In this document: positions 54,673 through 64,000 of the stretch, in pieces
Numbering within the stretch: position 1 is the first letter of the stretch
Layout of the letters: each line of letters opens with the position of its first letter
Assembly: GCA_032716605.1 (NCBI GenBank)
Contig: CM064512.1
Span: 22,569,810 to 22,633,809 of the forward strand
Length of the DNA: 64,000 bases
Direction: 5' to 3'
DNA from: Paralithodes platypus
Taxonomy: Eukaryota > Arthropoda > Malacostraca > Decapoda > Lithodidae
Made by a program: the position numbers and the translations under genes
Notes under the pieces: generated by a model
What the model saw: only the letters and a program-made list of their open reading frames with translations
Databases searched by the model: none
Told to the model about the DNA's origin: nothing

Positions 54673-55060
54673 CTTGCCGGGAGGCTATAGTGGATTCCAA
54701 AAGTCGGGTCTTGTTGGGGCGGGAAATAATTCACCGACACCGGCAGCGTATTGACCCACGGGGGCCTGCTGACCTACCTAGAGTACCTGCTGAGTACCCA
54801 GTAGGCCAGTTTCAGCCTCCGAGCTGTCAACACCTCGCAGCTGCTCTCCGATAATGAGTGACCTTGTGTGAAGTTGATTGGAGTGTCTAAGTGTTGTCCT
54901 GGAAATTTATATGTGCATTTCATAAGTAATTAGGTGTTTTTATGAGAATTCAGATGTAATTGGATATTCCAAGTAATTGAAAATATGGATTAAGTAAAAC
55001 AGTTCCTGGAGTGAGATGGGATAGTGGGGCGATTGTTGTTTTTAGGCTGGCAGACGACCA
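54673..55060. other. Unassigned sequence between the solo LTR and LINE D
   Basis: Probably includes the remaining 5' side of the capsid-like gene and the 5' end of LINE D. I cannot place the boundary. Confidence 0.4.
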
Positions 55061-55067
55061 CCTCGCG

Positions 55068-55281
55068 ATGGCGGGAAGGCGTGAAAGCCTAGCTGTGGAT
55101 GAGGAGGAATACGAATTAGAAGGCTTTATCACCGAGGACAAGGATGATCAGTTGGCAAGTATGAAAACACAATTGATGGGTCTTGTGAGATGGAGGGGAG
55201 TGATGGAAAATTGGAGGAAGGAGTTAGGGGCTAAAGTAGAAGTTTTGTCCGATATGTGTGGCGTTACTAGCGGGGTGGATA
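55068..55281 (+). pseudogene. LINE D ORF1, N-terminal part
   Basis: Starts at the ATG 55068-55070 and is acidic (DEEEYELEGFITEDKDD), then helical. It is cut at 55281 by LINE C. The reading frame resumes in phase at 56078 when the insertion and one TGGATA copy are disregarded. Confidence 0.75.
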
Positions 55282-56071
55282 CATAAGAAAATGGGAGTCT
55301 GCAGAAAGCCGATTGGCCCAAGCAAGGCAGATCCCTGTCCCACACAACCCCAATTCAATTACAAAGCCCAATTATAGGCTTCACACTCTAATACCCTGAG
55401 GATCATCTTACCAAAACGGTTACAGATTAACGCAGGATTATGGGGGTCTGCAGAGCGCTGATTGGCCCAACCCGGCTGATCCCCCTTCACACCCAACCCT
55501 TCTCGTCCATATGCTTATCCAATTTTATCTTAAAGCTCCCTACACTTTTAGATCCCACTATAGCACTTGGTAGTCCATTCCACCCATCTACAACTCTGTT
55601 ACCAAACCAATATTTGCCTAAATCTTTTCTGAAACGAAATTTATCTAATTTGAAACCATTGGTACGAGTTCTTTCGCTATCACTGAGCTTTAGTACATTT
55701 GTCATGTCCCCTTTGTTAATCCCACTAACCCATTTGAACACCTCTATCATATCCCCTCTAACTCTGCGTCTCTCTAACGAATGTAAACCTAATTTCTTCA
55801 ACCTTTCTTCATACGGAAGATTTCTAATATTATGGATAATTTTTGTCATTCTACGCTGTACTCTCTCCAATGAATCTATGTCCATTCTGTAATAAGGACA
55901 CCAAAATTGGACAGCATAATCCATATGGGGTCTCACTAATGACAAATAAAGTTTTAAGATAACATTAGCAGTTCTGTTACTCACACTCCTAGAGATGAAC
56001 CCGAGAATCCTGTTTGCCTTATTACGAACGCTTATACACTGTTTTCTAGGCTTCAAATCATTGCTAATCAT
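55282..56071 (-). mobile_element. LINE C: 5'-truncated CR1-like fragment inserted in LINE D
   Basis: Flanked by TGGATA at 55276-55281 and 56072-56077. On the minus strand it encodes only the C-terminal RT tail (SLVRPHMDYAVQFWCPYY, RVQRRMTKIIHN, LPYEERLKKLGL, FGNRVVDGWNGLPSAIV) up to a stop at 55487. A 3' UTR follows in which a GGGGGTCTGCAGA..GATTGGCCCAA motif occurs twice (about 55290-55330 and 55440-55475). The coding part is one uninterrupted frame. Confidence 0.88.
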
Positions 56072-56077
56072 TGGATA

Positions 56078-57012
56078 GGCCTAGGCCAGTAAGTGACAGC
56101 CTAGAGGCAGTGATGGCCAGAGTAGACGAGTTAGCGGCGGAAAATGTGGCACTCAAGGCTCAGCTTAAGGAATATGAGGGCCACCTGAGTGAGGAAGTAA
56201 AAGGAATTAGCGAGGTAAAAAATTAGTGGACAAGGATAGAGAGTGCCACGATGGTAGCCCTTGAAGAAATTGTGAAGGAGCAGAAGGAAGAGAGAGAAAA
56301 GGAAATGAAAGAGTTTGAAAAAAATGTAGTGCAAGTTTTAAAGAAGAAAGAGAAGGTAGTGAGAGAGACAATAGATAGAGGTAAGTGTGTAGTAATCTTT
56401 GGAGATGTGGAAGAGCACCTGGCAGATATGAAGGTAAGAAAGGAAAGTGATGTTGTGAAAGTCAAGGGGATACTGGATTACTTAGACGAGGGTTATGGAT
56501 GGGTAAAAGAATTGGAGGAGGTGAGAAGGTTAGGAAAATATAAGTAGGGCGAGATGAGACCACTAAGAGTGGAACTAAAGTTTAGATCAACAGCAGAAGC
56601 AGTAGCCAATGTGAGCTGGAAATTAAATTCGACAGAGCTGAATCATATAAGGGTAAAAAAGGACCTAAGTGTAGAAGAACGAGAACAGTTAAGGGAACTC
56701 CAAGCTAAGGCTGATGAAGAGAATGGAAAGTTGTCTGAAGAGCAAAAGAAGATTTTGTTTTGGAGAATAAGGGAAGGGCAAGTAAGGAAGTGGTACATCA
56801 GGAGCCACCAAGAACCGAAAGTAAGAGGAGTGATAGGGAAAGAGACAGAGAGACAAGTACGAAGTCAAAGCAAGGAGACGGAGCGAGAGATAATGCAGGG
56901 AGCAGGGGACCGGAGAGAGAGTCAGGATGTGGTGGAGGTGGAACAGAGGGAGGAGAATAGAATTAGCAGGGGAGGTGGAACTGGGTCAGGGAAGGGATGG
57001 AGGAGGAGGTGA
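56078..57012 (+). pseudogene. LINE D ORF1, C-terminal part
   Basis: A long coiled coil rich in Glu/Lys (VMARVDELAAENVALKAQLK and on to about 56400), then GKCVVIFGDVEE, VRRLGKYK and MRPLRVELKFRS, then DLSVEEREQLRELQ and an RKWYI block. This is the usual layout of an ORF1 RNA-binding chaperone: coiled coil, RRM-like fold, basic C-terminus. Two in-frame TAG codons (56224-56226 and 56545-56547) interrupt it. It ends with TGA at 57010-57012. Confidence 0.8.
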
Positions 57013-57046
57013 ACCTGGTAGGAGGCAGAGAGGGAAGAGAAACAAG

Positions 57047-59361
57047 ATGGAGGATTCAAATATACTGTGCTACTACACTAATATAGATGGAATAAACAGT
57101 AAAAAGGTAGAGTTAGATGATATATTAAGAAAAGATCAACCACAGATAGTCTGTTTGACGGAGACAAAGCTGAACCAGGACTTTGACAGCAACATAGTGT
57201 TTAGTGAAGGATATAATATATGGAGATATGATAGGAAGGGTAAAAGGGGAGGTGGAGTGGCAGTATTAGTTAAGAACCCTATGACAGCAAAGCACGTGGA
57301 GTTAAATAATGACAAGGCAGAAATAATGGCAGTTGAACTCAATGATATAGAAGGAAAAAAGCTAGACATAGCAGTAGCTTACATGCCACCAAAGACCAGA
57401 GCATGGAGGGAGTTGGAGTTTGAGGAGATGGTAGAGGATATGATTCAGTCGTTGAGAAGATTGCTTTTCAGGAAGAATCGATTGATCTTGGTAGGAGATT
57501 TCAACTGTAGTGAGGTTGATTGGGAATCGGGAGATGCAGGGCCAATTCAGAGATCTTGGGGAAGTCGGCTAGTGGAGTTGGTTACGGAAAATGTACTTGC
57601 ACAACATGTGAAGGAAAATACAAGAATGAGGGGTAATAACGAACCTTCTAAACTCGATCTGATTTTTACAAAAGATCCTCACGAAATTAGTGATATAAAC
57701 TATCTATGTCCTGTAGGTAAAAGTGATCACCTATTACTAAAATGGAAGTTGACCTCGAGTAATGCCAATAGATTAGACAATAGCTACATAAATGACAGAT
57801 TAAATTATAGTAAAGCTGATTATGTATCCTTGAAAGATATTTAGAGGGAGTAGATTGGGATCTTATGTTTAAGGAACGGGACGTACAAGGTAAATATAGT
57901 AGATTCCTCGAAATTTATAGAGTAGGAACCAATCTGTTTGTCCCAAGATATAAAACTGGAAATTTTACTAAGCAGAAAGATTGGTTTAATTTGAAATGCA
58001 AAAGAGCTTTGGGTAGGCGTGATGCAGCTTGGGCTAGATTAAGAAGAAGGAACACTGAGAGTAATCGGAATAAATATAAACAGGAGAGGAATAGATATGT
58101 TAACATAATTAGGCAAGTTAAAATTAACTATGAGAAGAACATAGTAAATAAATGTGAAAGTGACCCAAGATTATTTATAATATATAAACAGTAAGTTGAA
58201 AGTAAAGAAACAAATTACTAAATTAAGACTTGATGCTAGGACGTATGAAAATGTATCGGACATGTGCGAGGTAATGACTAACAAATTGGGGTCAGTTTTT
58301 ACTAGAGAGGAAGGTTTTGACGAACCACAGGCGGGAGTACTGGAGAGTGGTCTTAGTAAGATTGAAATAACTAGAGATGAGCTGTTATCTGCGATGAGAG
58401 GACTTGACGTAAGGAAAGCTATGGGACCGGATGAAGTGTCTGCCTGGGTTTTAAAGGAGTGTGCAGAGCAATTAGTGGAGCCAGTGAGGGACATAATTCA
58501 AGCTTCCTTAGATAAAGGACAGGTTCCTGTTGAATGGAAAAGAGCTAATATCATCCCGATATACAAGAATGGAAACCCTGAGGACCCTCTAAACTATAGA
58601 CCAGTTTCACTTACTAGTATTGTATGCAAGATTTGTGAAAAGCTAATTAGGAAGAGATGGATGCAAATGTTGGAGAGAAAGAAGATAATAACCCCAAAGC
58701 AATTTGGATTCAGAGAAGGGACATCTTGTGATACCTGTTTGCTATGTTATTACAGTAGGGTGATAGATGTACTCCAAGAAAGAGGCGGATGGGTGGACTG
58801 CGTCTACTTAGACCTTTCCAAAGCATTCGATAAGGTACCACATAAGAGATTGTTATCTAAGCTTGAGACGCTAGGATGTGTCAGGGGGAGTTTGCTGAAA
58901 TGGATGGAGAGCTATCTAACAGATAGGGAAATGAGGACCAACATTAGAGGAACTTACTCATCGTGGCGGAAAGTTGAGAGTGGTGTGCCGCAGGGATCTG
59001 TGTTGGCACCTCTCATGTTCCTTATGTACGTGAATGACCTGCCGATAGGCATAAATTCCTACATGTCAATGTTTGCAGACGACGTAAAAATTATGAGACA
59101 AATAACAAATAAAAGTAGTTGTGAGGAGCTGCAAGGGGATTTAGGTAAATATATGAATGGAGCACCAAGTGGAAAATGAAATTTAATATAAGTAAATGCC
59201 ATGTGTTAAATATGGGAAGAAGTGTGAATAGACCAAATTGGGAGTACAGGATGGGAGATAATATAATTAGCAAGGCCGAAAAAGAAAAGGATTTAGGGTT
59301 GATTATACAAGATAATTTGTCGCCAGAGAAACATATTAACAAGCTCTTTAGCGGAATGTAT
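57047..59361 (+). pseudogene. LINE D ORF2: endonuclease-reverse transcriptase, frameshifted and truncated
   Basis: The endonuclease (57047-57800) shows CYYTNIDGINSKK, IVCLTETKLN, GGGVAVLV, VGDFNCSEVDWE, KLDLIFTK and GKSDHLLL. The RT (58.4-59.3 kb) shows GPDEVSAWVLKE, WKRANIIPIYKNG, NYRPVSLTSIVCKICEKL, KQFGFREGTSC, YLDLSKAFDKVPHKRLL, SGVPQGSVLAPLMFLMYVND and the catalytic MFADDVKIM. Frameshifts occur near 57838, 58190 and 59155. The coding sequence runs to 59361, where the gypsy LTR starts. The C-terminal tail is absent here. Confidence 0.9.
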
Positions 59362-61158
59362 TGTTACGGCTGGATCGGCAATACATATTCGGGATTCTTG
59401 ATCGTAGGACAGAAATGGCTTAAGTGACAACGACACGCTCGATTCCAGTCCCAAATACTATATGCTCCAGACAACAAAAGCACCAACGCCCTACAGAGTT
59501 ATCGTCTACGGTAACGAGGTACCTTAACTCGGCGAAAGTGTACAACAGGGGTAGGCTATGAGGCTAAACTCCCTCAGACATTTATAGGTTACGTTATTAC
59601 TAAAGAAATGCAATACTCAAGAAACTACGTTAATATTAAGCCTCTAATAATGTAGAATAGAAGCAGGCTAAAGGTATGACAGTGAAATGCTAAATGACAA
59701 ATGTACACGCCTACTTGAAAGCGCGTGCACTACACTAACTGTCCCCTACTAACATGCACTAGCATGTAGCATACAAGATGTTCATGATCCAGTAGATACC
59801 TAATAATACACATGGGAGGAACATAAACAGTAGTCACTTATTATAATAATGAATCTATACTTGGAATAACTAAAAGGTTGCAGGCAACAGTACTGCGCCG
59901 GTAGCCTACTACCGCATAGGCTACTTCGCTTCTCTCACTCTGTCTCCCCTCCGAGTCCGTATGCGCCCTACGCAACAGAACTCCGGACACAGCAGCAAAA
60001 CGACAGTGCAGTTAATTGATACATGAAAGTATTAATAGTGTTGTCTTGTGTGTGAGTAATGTGTATTGTAAAGTGTTATAGATATATACTTAAAGAGAGC
60101 TGCAATGCATAGTAAAATAAAGATATATCCCACTCATCATCCCCATGTGTTCTAGCTAGCAGGCCAAGTCACAGGAACAACGAGTCCCAGCACCGAAAGC
60201 GAGAACCCAGGAGAAGACTGTAGAGAACACAAGGACAGATAAATTACGTTACTCTACTATACCGGCACTACGAGCGAGCTGTAGTCTCGGCTGCTACACT
60301 CGCTCCTGGCTTGGTATGCAAATCAAGGCTAAGTCCTCGTCCCTCTACAGACAACTCCTGGGCATGGTCGGGCTCTTACACATGGCACCAGTCTAGTCAC
60401 AAATGGGATGATGAGCAGGGCATATAACTCGTGAACATGTAGAACGTTCACCAACTATCCTCATCAAGAAGATCGCTGTTCACATTAACCCCTTAAATCT
60501 AATACATGTAAATATATGCTTGTCCTAAGAGTAATACGAGAGGTGAGTGCTGAAACTCCTTTAGGACCTCAAGGAAGGTTATGCATTTAAATAGAGAGAA
60601 GAATGAAATGAGAGTAATGTCGTCAGAGAGAAAGAGTGCAACCGTGAGAAGTGGGAGAGAGGGCAAGGGATGTTAGAATCTCAAAGGTTCTAGGCAACCT
60701 GGTCATAGAACACGCAGCCAGCCTCCAAGCAATGTGCTGTACGACAACATGGGCCCAGCCCAGGCAGGCAACAATGGACTACCAACCCTATCGCGCCTAG
60801 CTATAAGGGCAAGGCTGCCAACCAGTCCATACGTCTGGCAACCACCCGGCCGGCAGCGCGGCGCGTTGCTACCCTCTTGCTCTGAAGCCTAACTCACTCT
60901 CTCTCTCTGAACTCCCATTACTCATCTATCAACTTCTCTATTGATACTACATATTAAATGGAAGGTCTCGACATGGCTTAAAACAAAACCCACCACTGGT
61001 TAGCACATGACGAGACCTTTGCAGAGATACAAAGAACATAGTTATAAGTTGTCACACTCAATATACATAGCGGCTGACGGTAGCCAGATCACGGGCGGTA
61101 CAGTGGAGTACCAAGGAGTACAATCGGGTTGCGTTGCCCAGCACTGGGGTGCGTCACA
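59362..61158 (-). repeat. 3' LTR of a second gypsy element (1797 bp)
   Basis: Plus-strand reading TGTTACGGCTGG...GGTGCGTCACA. The terminal inverted bases TGT/ACA and the length match the other LTRs (1796 and 1806 bp). GTAT at 59358-59361 would be the left target copy; the right copy lies outside the window. No gene inside. Confidence 0.82.
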
Positions 61159-61167
61159 GCCCCCCCA
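61159..61167 (-). promoter_or_regulatory. Candidate polypurine tract
   Basis: Minus strand reads GGGGGGGC just before the LTR, in the place expected for the plus-strand primer. Confidence 0.6.
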
Positions 61168-61443
61168 AGATTTTAGATAATCGACCTTAGAAGCATTATC
61201 AAAATCTGACAGGCAACCAACCGACCTGCTACCCTTAGCTGCCACTAATTGCAAAAGGTGCACAACAACTGAAGTGTGAATTATACATAAAACACAATAT
61301 CGCATGCATCATGCTACAACAATAAAGAGTTACAAAACTAAAAAAAAAAAAAAATTCTCGTTTATTTTATTGTTTTATAATCTTTTTGGACGGCGTTATG
61401 ATAGCCTAATTTTACTCCTGCTCAACCCACACACCGTGCACGA
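61168..61443. other. Gypsy 3' untranslated internal region
   Basis: Between the polypurine tract and the pol stop. Contains an A homopolymer at about 61340-61355 and no gene. Confidence 0.6.
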
Positions 61444-64000
61444 CTATCGTGGATCATCAACCCTTGATAGACAATCTGCTATCATGTTCTCACTCCCGGC
61501 AATATGCTGAATGTTGAGATTATACTCTTGGAGCATTAGGGACCACCTGGTCAACCGCATATTCCGATTGTGAAACTGATTTAGGAATTTCAAGGGATGA
61601 TGGTCCGTATAAATCGCCACTACCTGGCCGTAGGCTGGAACATAAACTTCGAAATGTTTGAGCGACAAAACGATAGCCAGAAGCTCCTTCTCTATAGTCG
61701 AGTAATTCCTTTGTGCCGAATTAAACTTGCGAGAAAAGAAGCTCACTGGGTGTTCCAAGCCCTCGGAATCAGTCTGCAGTAACACTGCCCCGGCACCCAC
61801 ACCGCTGGCATCAGTCGCCAGCTGAAAACTCCTGGAGAAGTCTGGGGCCCTCAAAATCGGATGTGTACACAGCAGGTGCTTGACTAGGTCGAAAGCCCTC
61901 TGACACTCCGCAGCCCAACAGAACTTCACTGACTTCGACAGTAGATCAGTTAACGGTGCTAAGACAGTAGAGTATCCCCGGATGAAGCGCCTATAATAGC
62001 CTATCATACCTAGGAACCGCATGACCTGGCGCTTAGTGGTGGGCCTGGGAAACATATTGATAGCCTGTATCTTGCTCAGGGGGGGGCACACCCGGCCTAA
62101 CCCGACCACAAAGCCAAGATACTGCACAGTAGCCTTTACAAACTCGCACTTCCTCAGGTTCACCACCAGCCCAGCATCGTGCAACTTCCTAAACAGGGTC
62201 TCTAAGTGCCTTAGGTGATTTTCAAAATCGTCATCATATACTATCACGTCATCAAGGTAGACCGTGCAGTTAGGGTTTTCGTCACAAATTTCGTTCATCA
62301 GGTTCTGAAACGTGGCAGGTGCGTTCTTAAGCCCATAAGGCATTACGTTACATTGGTAGGTCTTGCCATCTACCACAAAACCACAAACTTGCTTAGCTCG
62401 GTCCGACAGGGGTACTTGCCAGTAGCCTTTTACAAGATCAATTTTAGTAAGGTACTTTGCATTCCCTATCTTGTCCACGCTGTCGTCAACTCGAGGCAAA
62501 GGGTAAGGGTTGGTAGTGGTCAAGCCATTTAGCCTACGAAAATCTATGCAGAACCGCACCTTGCCGTCAGGTTTTGGCTGCAACGTGACGGGTGATGTCC
62601 ACTTCACATAACCTTCAGTGATCATCCCTCTCTCAACCATGTACTTTAACTCCTCCCGTAAAGCTGGCAACTTTACCGGGGGCACACGGTAGGGCACTGA
62701 CTTGAAGGGCACATTATCACCGACGTCCACGTCGTGCGTTACCTGAGTAGTGAGACCTGGGTGTTCGGCGAAAACAGAGGGGTATGACCTGAACAGGCCT
62801 AGGACAGCAGCACCCTGGTGCTCAGGCAGGTGACTTACAGTTTGCCTAGCCTCTTGTTCAGTATTCCCCGCCCACTGTTCCGCGGAAATGACACAGTCCC
62901 AGCTATCCTCCTCAGCAGCATGACTGTCCCCACCTCCTTCTCCACCCTGGCCGCTGCAGGCCAGCACAGGGACAGTGAAAGGCTCTGAGGGGCGTCTCAC
63001 ATACTCTTTCATGAGGTTAACATGACATAACTGATGTTTTTTCCTACGGTCAGGTGTTGCAACGAGATAATCAAGGTTGGACAGTTTCTTAGCCACCACA
63101 TACGGCCCAATGAACTTGGCAGAAAGGGGGTGTCCAGGCAAAGGTAAAAGCAACATTACCTCCTGACCCACCGAAAACTCCCGAAGCTTCACCTTGGCGT
63201 CATACTGGTGCTTCATGACCGCCTGTGCATTAACCAAGTTATTACCTGCCGCTGCCATGCAACCTATAAGTCTCTCCCGGCTCTCAAGGACATATTTAAG
63301 TACAGACCCCGGCTTCTCTTCGCCCTCCCAGATCTCTTTCACCATACTTAAAGGTCCTCTCACATTATGGCCAAAGACTAGCTGATTTGGACTGAACCCC
63401 AGGCTCTCTCCTGGGACTTCACGTGCAGCGAACAGAACATACGGCAGACCCAAATCCCAATCAGTGTCATGTTCTGCACAGTAACAGCGTAGCATACTCT
63501 TCAGGGTCGAGTGCCACCGCTCCAAGACTCCCTGACTCTCGGGATGGTAGGCTGACGACACTACAGAACATATACCGTGCAACTGAAGGGTTTGCTTGAA
63601 CAATTTGGATGTAAAATTGCTCCCCTGGTCTGACTGCACCTCACGTGGAAATCCATAGCGGGAACAGAACAATAATAAGTTTTTAACAACTGCCTTTGCC
63701 GAGCCGTTTCTCATGGGGTATGCGTCCGGGTATCTCGTAGCCACATCCATGATTGTCAACAGGAATTTATTGCCACTACTAGTAGGCGGGAAAGGGCCAA
63801 CCAAATCTACTACAACTTTGCTGAACGGAGGCCCGGTGACAGGTATGGGAAACAAAGGTGCCTTCGGGATTGTCTGGTTAGGCTTCCCCGTTGTCTGGCA
63901 GGTCGCACACCCAGCCACCCATGCACAGACATCAGCCTTGACCCCAGGCCACCAGAAAAACCTGCCCAATGCCGCCAATGTTTTTGTTACCCCCAAATGA
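61444..64000 (-). CDS. Gypsy pol polyprotein with integrase before reverse transcriptase (partial at right edge)
   Basis: One open frame that runs off the window. The residue just before the first annotated codon is His (63997-63999), so the apparent start (TTG) is internal. Order: end of the HHCC zinc finger (CATCQ); integrase core with Asp in VVVDLVGPF, Asp in VQSDQGSNFTS and Glu in HPESQGVLERW; a GPY-type C-terminal module (AKFIGPYVV) and CHVNLMKEY; an acidic linker; RT with KVRFCIDFRRLN, LTKIDLVKGYWQVPL, NVMPYGLKNAPATFQ and catalytic VYLDDVIVY; then RNase H with LATDASGVG, STIEKELLAI, YTDHHPLKFL and IADCLSR. All catalytic residues are present. The order integrase-RT-RNase H is the reverse of standard gypsy and matches Gmr1-like elements. 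Protease and gag should lie to the right, outside. Confidence 0.93.
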   Translation of the reverse strand, partial: HLGVTKTLAALGRFFWWPGVKADVCAWVAGCATCQTTGKPNQTIPKAPLFPIPVTGPPFSKVVVDLVGPFPPTSSGNKFLLTIMDVATRYPDAYPMRNGSAKAVVKNLLLFCSRYGFPREVQSDQGSNFTSKLFKQTLQLHGICSVVSSAYHPESQGVLERWHSTLKSMLRCYCAEHDTDWDLGLPYVLFAAREVPGESLGFSPNQLVFGHNVRGPLSMVKEIWEGEEKPGSVLKYVLESRERLIGCMAAAGNNLVNAQAVMKHQYDAKVKLREFSVGQEVMLLLPLPGHPLSAKFIGPYVVAKKLSNLDYLVATPDRRKKHQLCHVNLMKEYVRRPSEPFTVPVLACSGQGGEGGGDSHAAEEDSWDCVISAEQWAGNTEQEARQTVSHLPEHQGAAVLGLFRSYPSVFAEHPGLTTQVTHDVDVGDNVPFKSVPYRVPPVKLPALREELKYMVERGMITEGYVKWTSPVTLQPKPDGKVRFCIDFRRLNGLTTTNPYPLPRVDDSVDKIGNAKYLTKIDLVKGYWQVPLSDRAKQVCGFVVDGKTYQCNVMPYGLKNAPATFQNLMNEICDENPNCTVYLDDVIVYDDDFENHLRHLETLFRKLHDAGLVVNLRKCEFVKATVQYLGFVVGLGRVCPPLSKIQAINMFPRPTTKRQVMRFLGMIGYYRRFIRGYSTVLAPLTDLLSKSVKFCWAAECQRAFDLVKHLLCTHPILRAPDFSRSFQLATDASGVGAGAVLLQTDSEGLEHPVSFFSRKFNSAQRNYSTIEKELLAIVLSLKHFEVYVPAYGQVVAIYTDHHPLKFLNQFHNRNMRLTRWSLMLQEYNLNIQHIAGSENMIADCLSRVDDPR

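Larger units (their letters stand above)
55011..59361 (+). mobile_element. LINE D: two-ORF non-LTR retrotransposon, interrupted twice
   Basis: ORF1 (55068-57012, split by a 0.8-kb insertion), then ORF2 starting 35 bp later (57047) and cut at 59361 by a gypsy LTR. The remainder should lie beyond the gypsy element, outside this window. RT motifs are of the CR1/Rex/jockey type. Confidence 0.85.

Noticed and set aside
43870..55000. Terminal inverted repeats of the Polinton-like element
   Set aside because: I compared the outer sequences by eye and saw none; ends may be lost or cut by later insertions.

Overview
This window is eukaryotic, repeat-dense DNA with no recognisable host gene. It most likely comes from an arthropod, and a decapod crustacean is my best guess. 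The reasons are an interstitial (AACCT)n array (the TTAGG arthropod telomere motif) at about 43.07-43.20 kb, very long TA, CA, CT and AATAA microsatellites, and a mixture of Penelope-like, CR1-like, gypsy, piggyBac-type and Polinton-type elements. Species assignment is inference. All homology calls were made by eye from motifs; nothing was searched.

Left third (1-30 kb): a decayed LINE copy on the minus strand (2.35-3.72 kb); TA microsatellites carrying copies of a short non-LTR tail repeat (5.9-6.6 and 9.9-10.2 kb) that flank a Penelope-like retroelement (6.73-9.89 kb, minus); a complete short retroposon with target-site duplications (10.45-10.98 kb; second copy 29.11-29.53 kb); and a LINE (LINE A, 12.2-18.8 kb) split by a younger CR1-like LINE (LINE B, 13.5-17.2 kb) whose ORF2 is intact. 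LINE A fragments recur at 20.2-20.7 and 21.7-22.0 kb. Between 21 and 28.5 kb lie foldback elements, two TTAA-flanked MITEs and a mariner-like terminal-inverted-repeat element.

Middle (31-43 kb): a 480-bp TTAA-flanked MITE, then a complete but internally deleted gypsy element (33869-42284, minus) with 4-bp target duplications. One LTR carries a second copy of the same MITE. The gypsy element interrupts a block that is duplicated at 22.5-24.1 kb. A minisatellite, telomere-like repeats and a tRNA-derived SINE follow.

Right third (44-64 kb): the most interesting locus is a degraded Polinton/adintovirus-like element (about 44.4-52.9 kb). It has a protein-primed family-B DNA polymerase (plus strand) that appears to have spliced 5' exons, facing an adenain-type protease and an F54H12.2-like capsid candidate (minus strand). 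A solo LTR (52863-54668) interrupts its right side. Then comes LINE D (from about 55.0 kb), broken by a small inverted LINE fragment (55.28-56.07 kb) and by a gypsy element whose left LTR starts at 59362. That gypsy pol ORF is intact to the window edge and has integrase upstream of reverse transcriptase (Gmr1-like order).

No genes here appear to work together as a host pathway. The window is a stack of nested insertions, several with an uninserted reference copy also present, so the order of events can be read.
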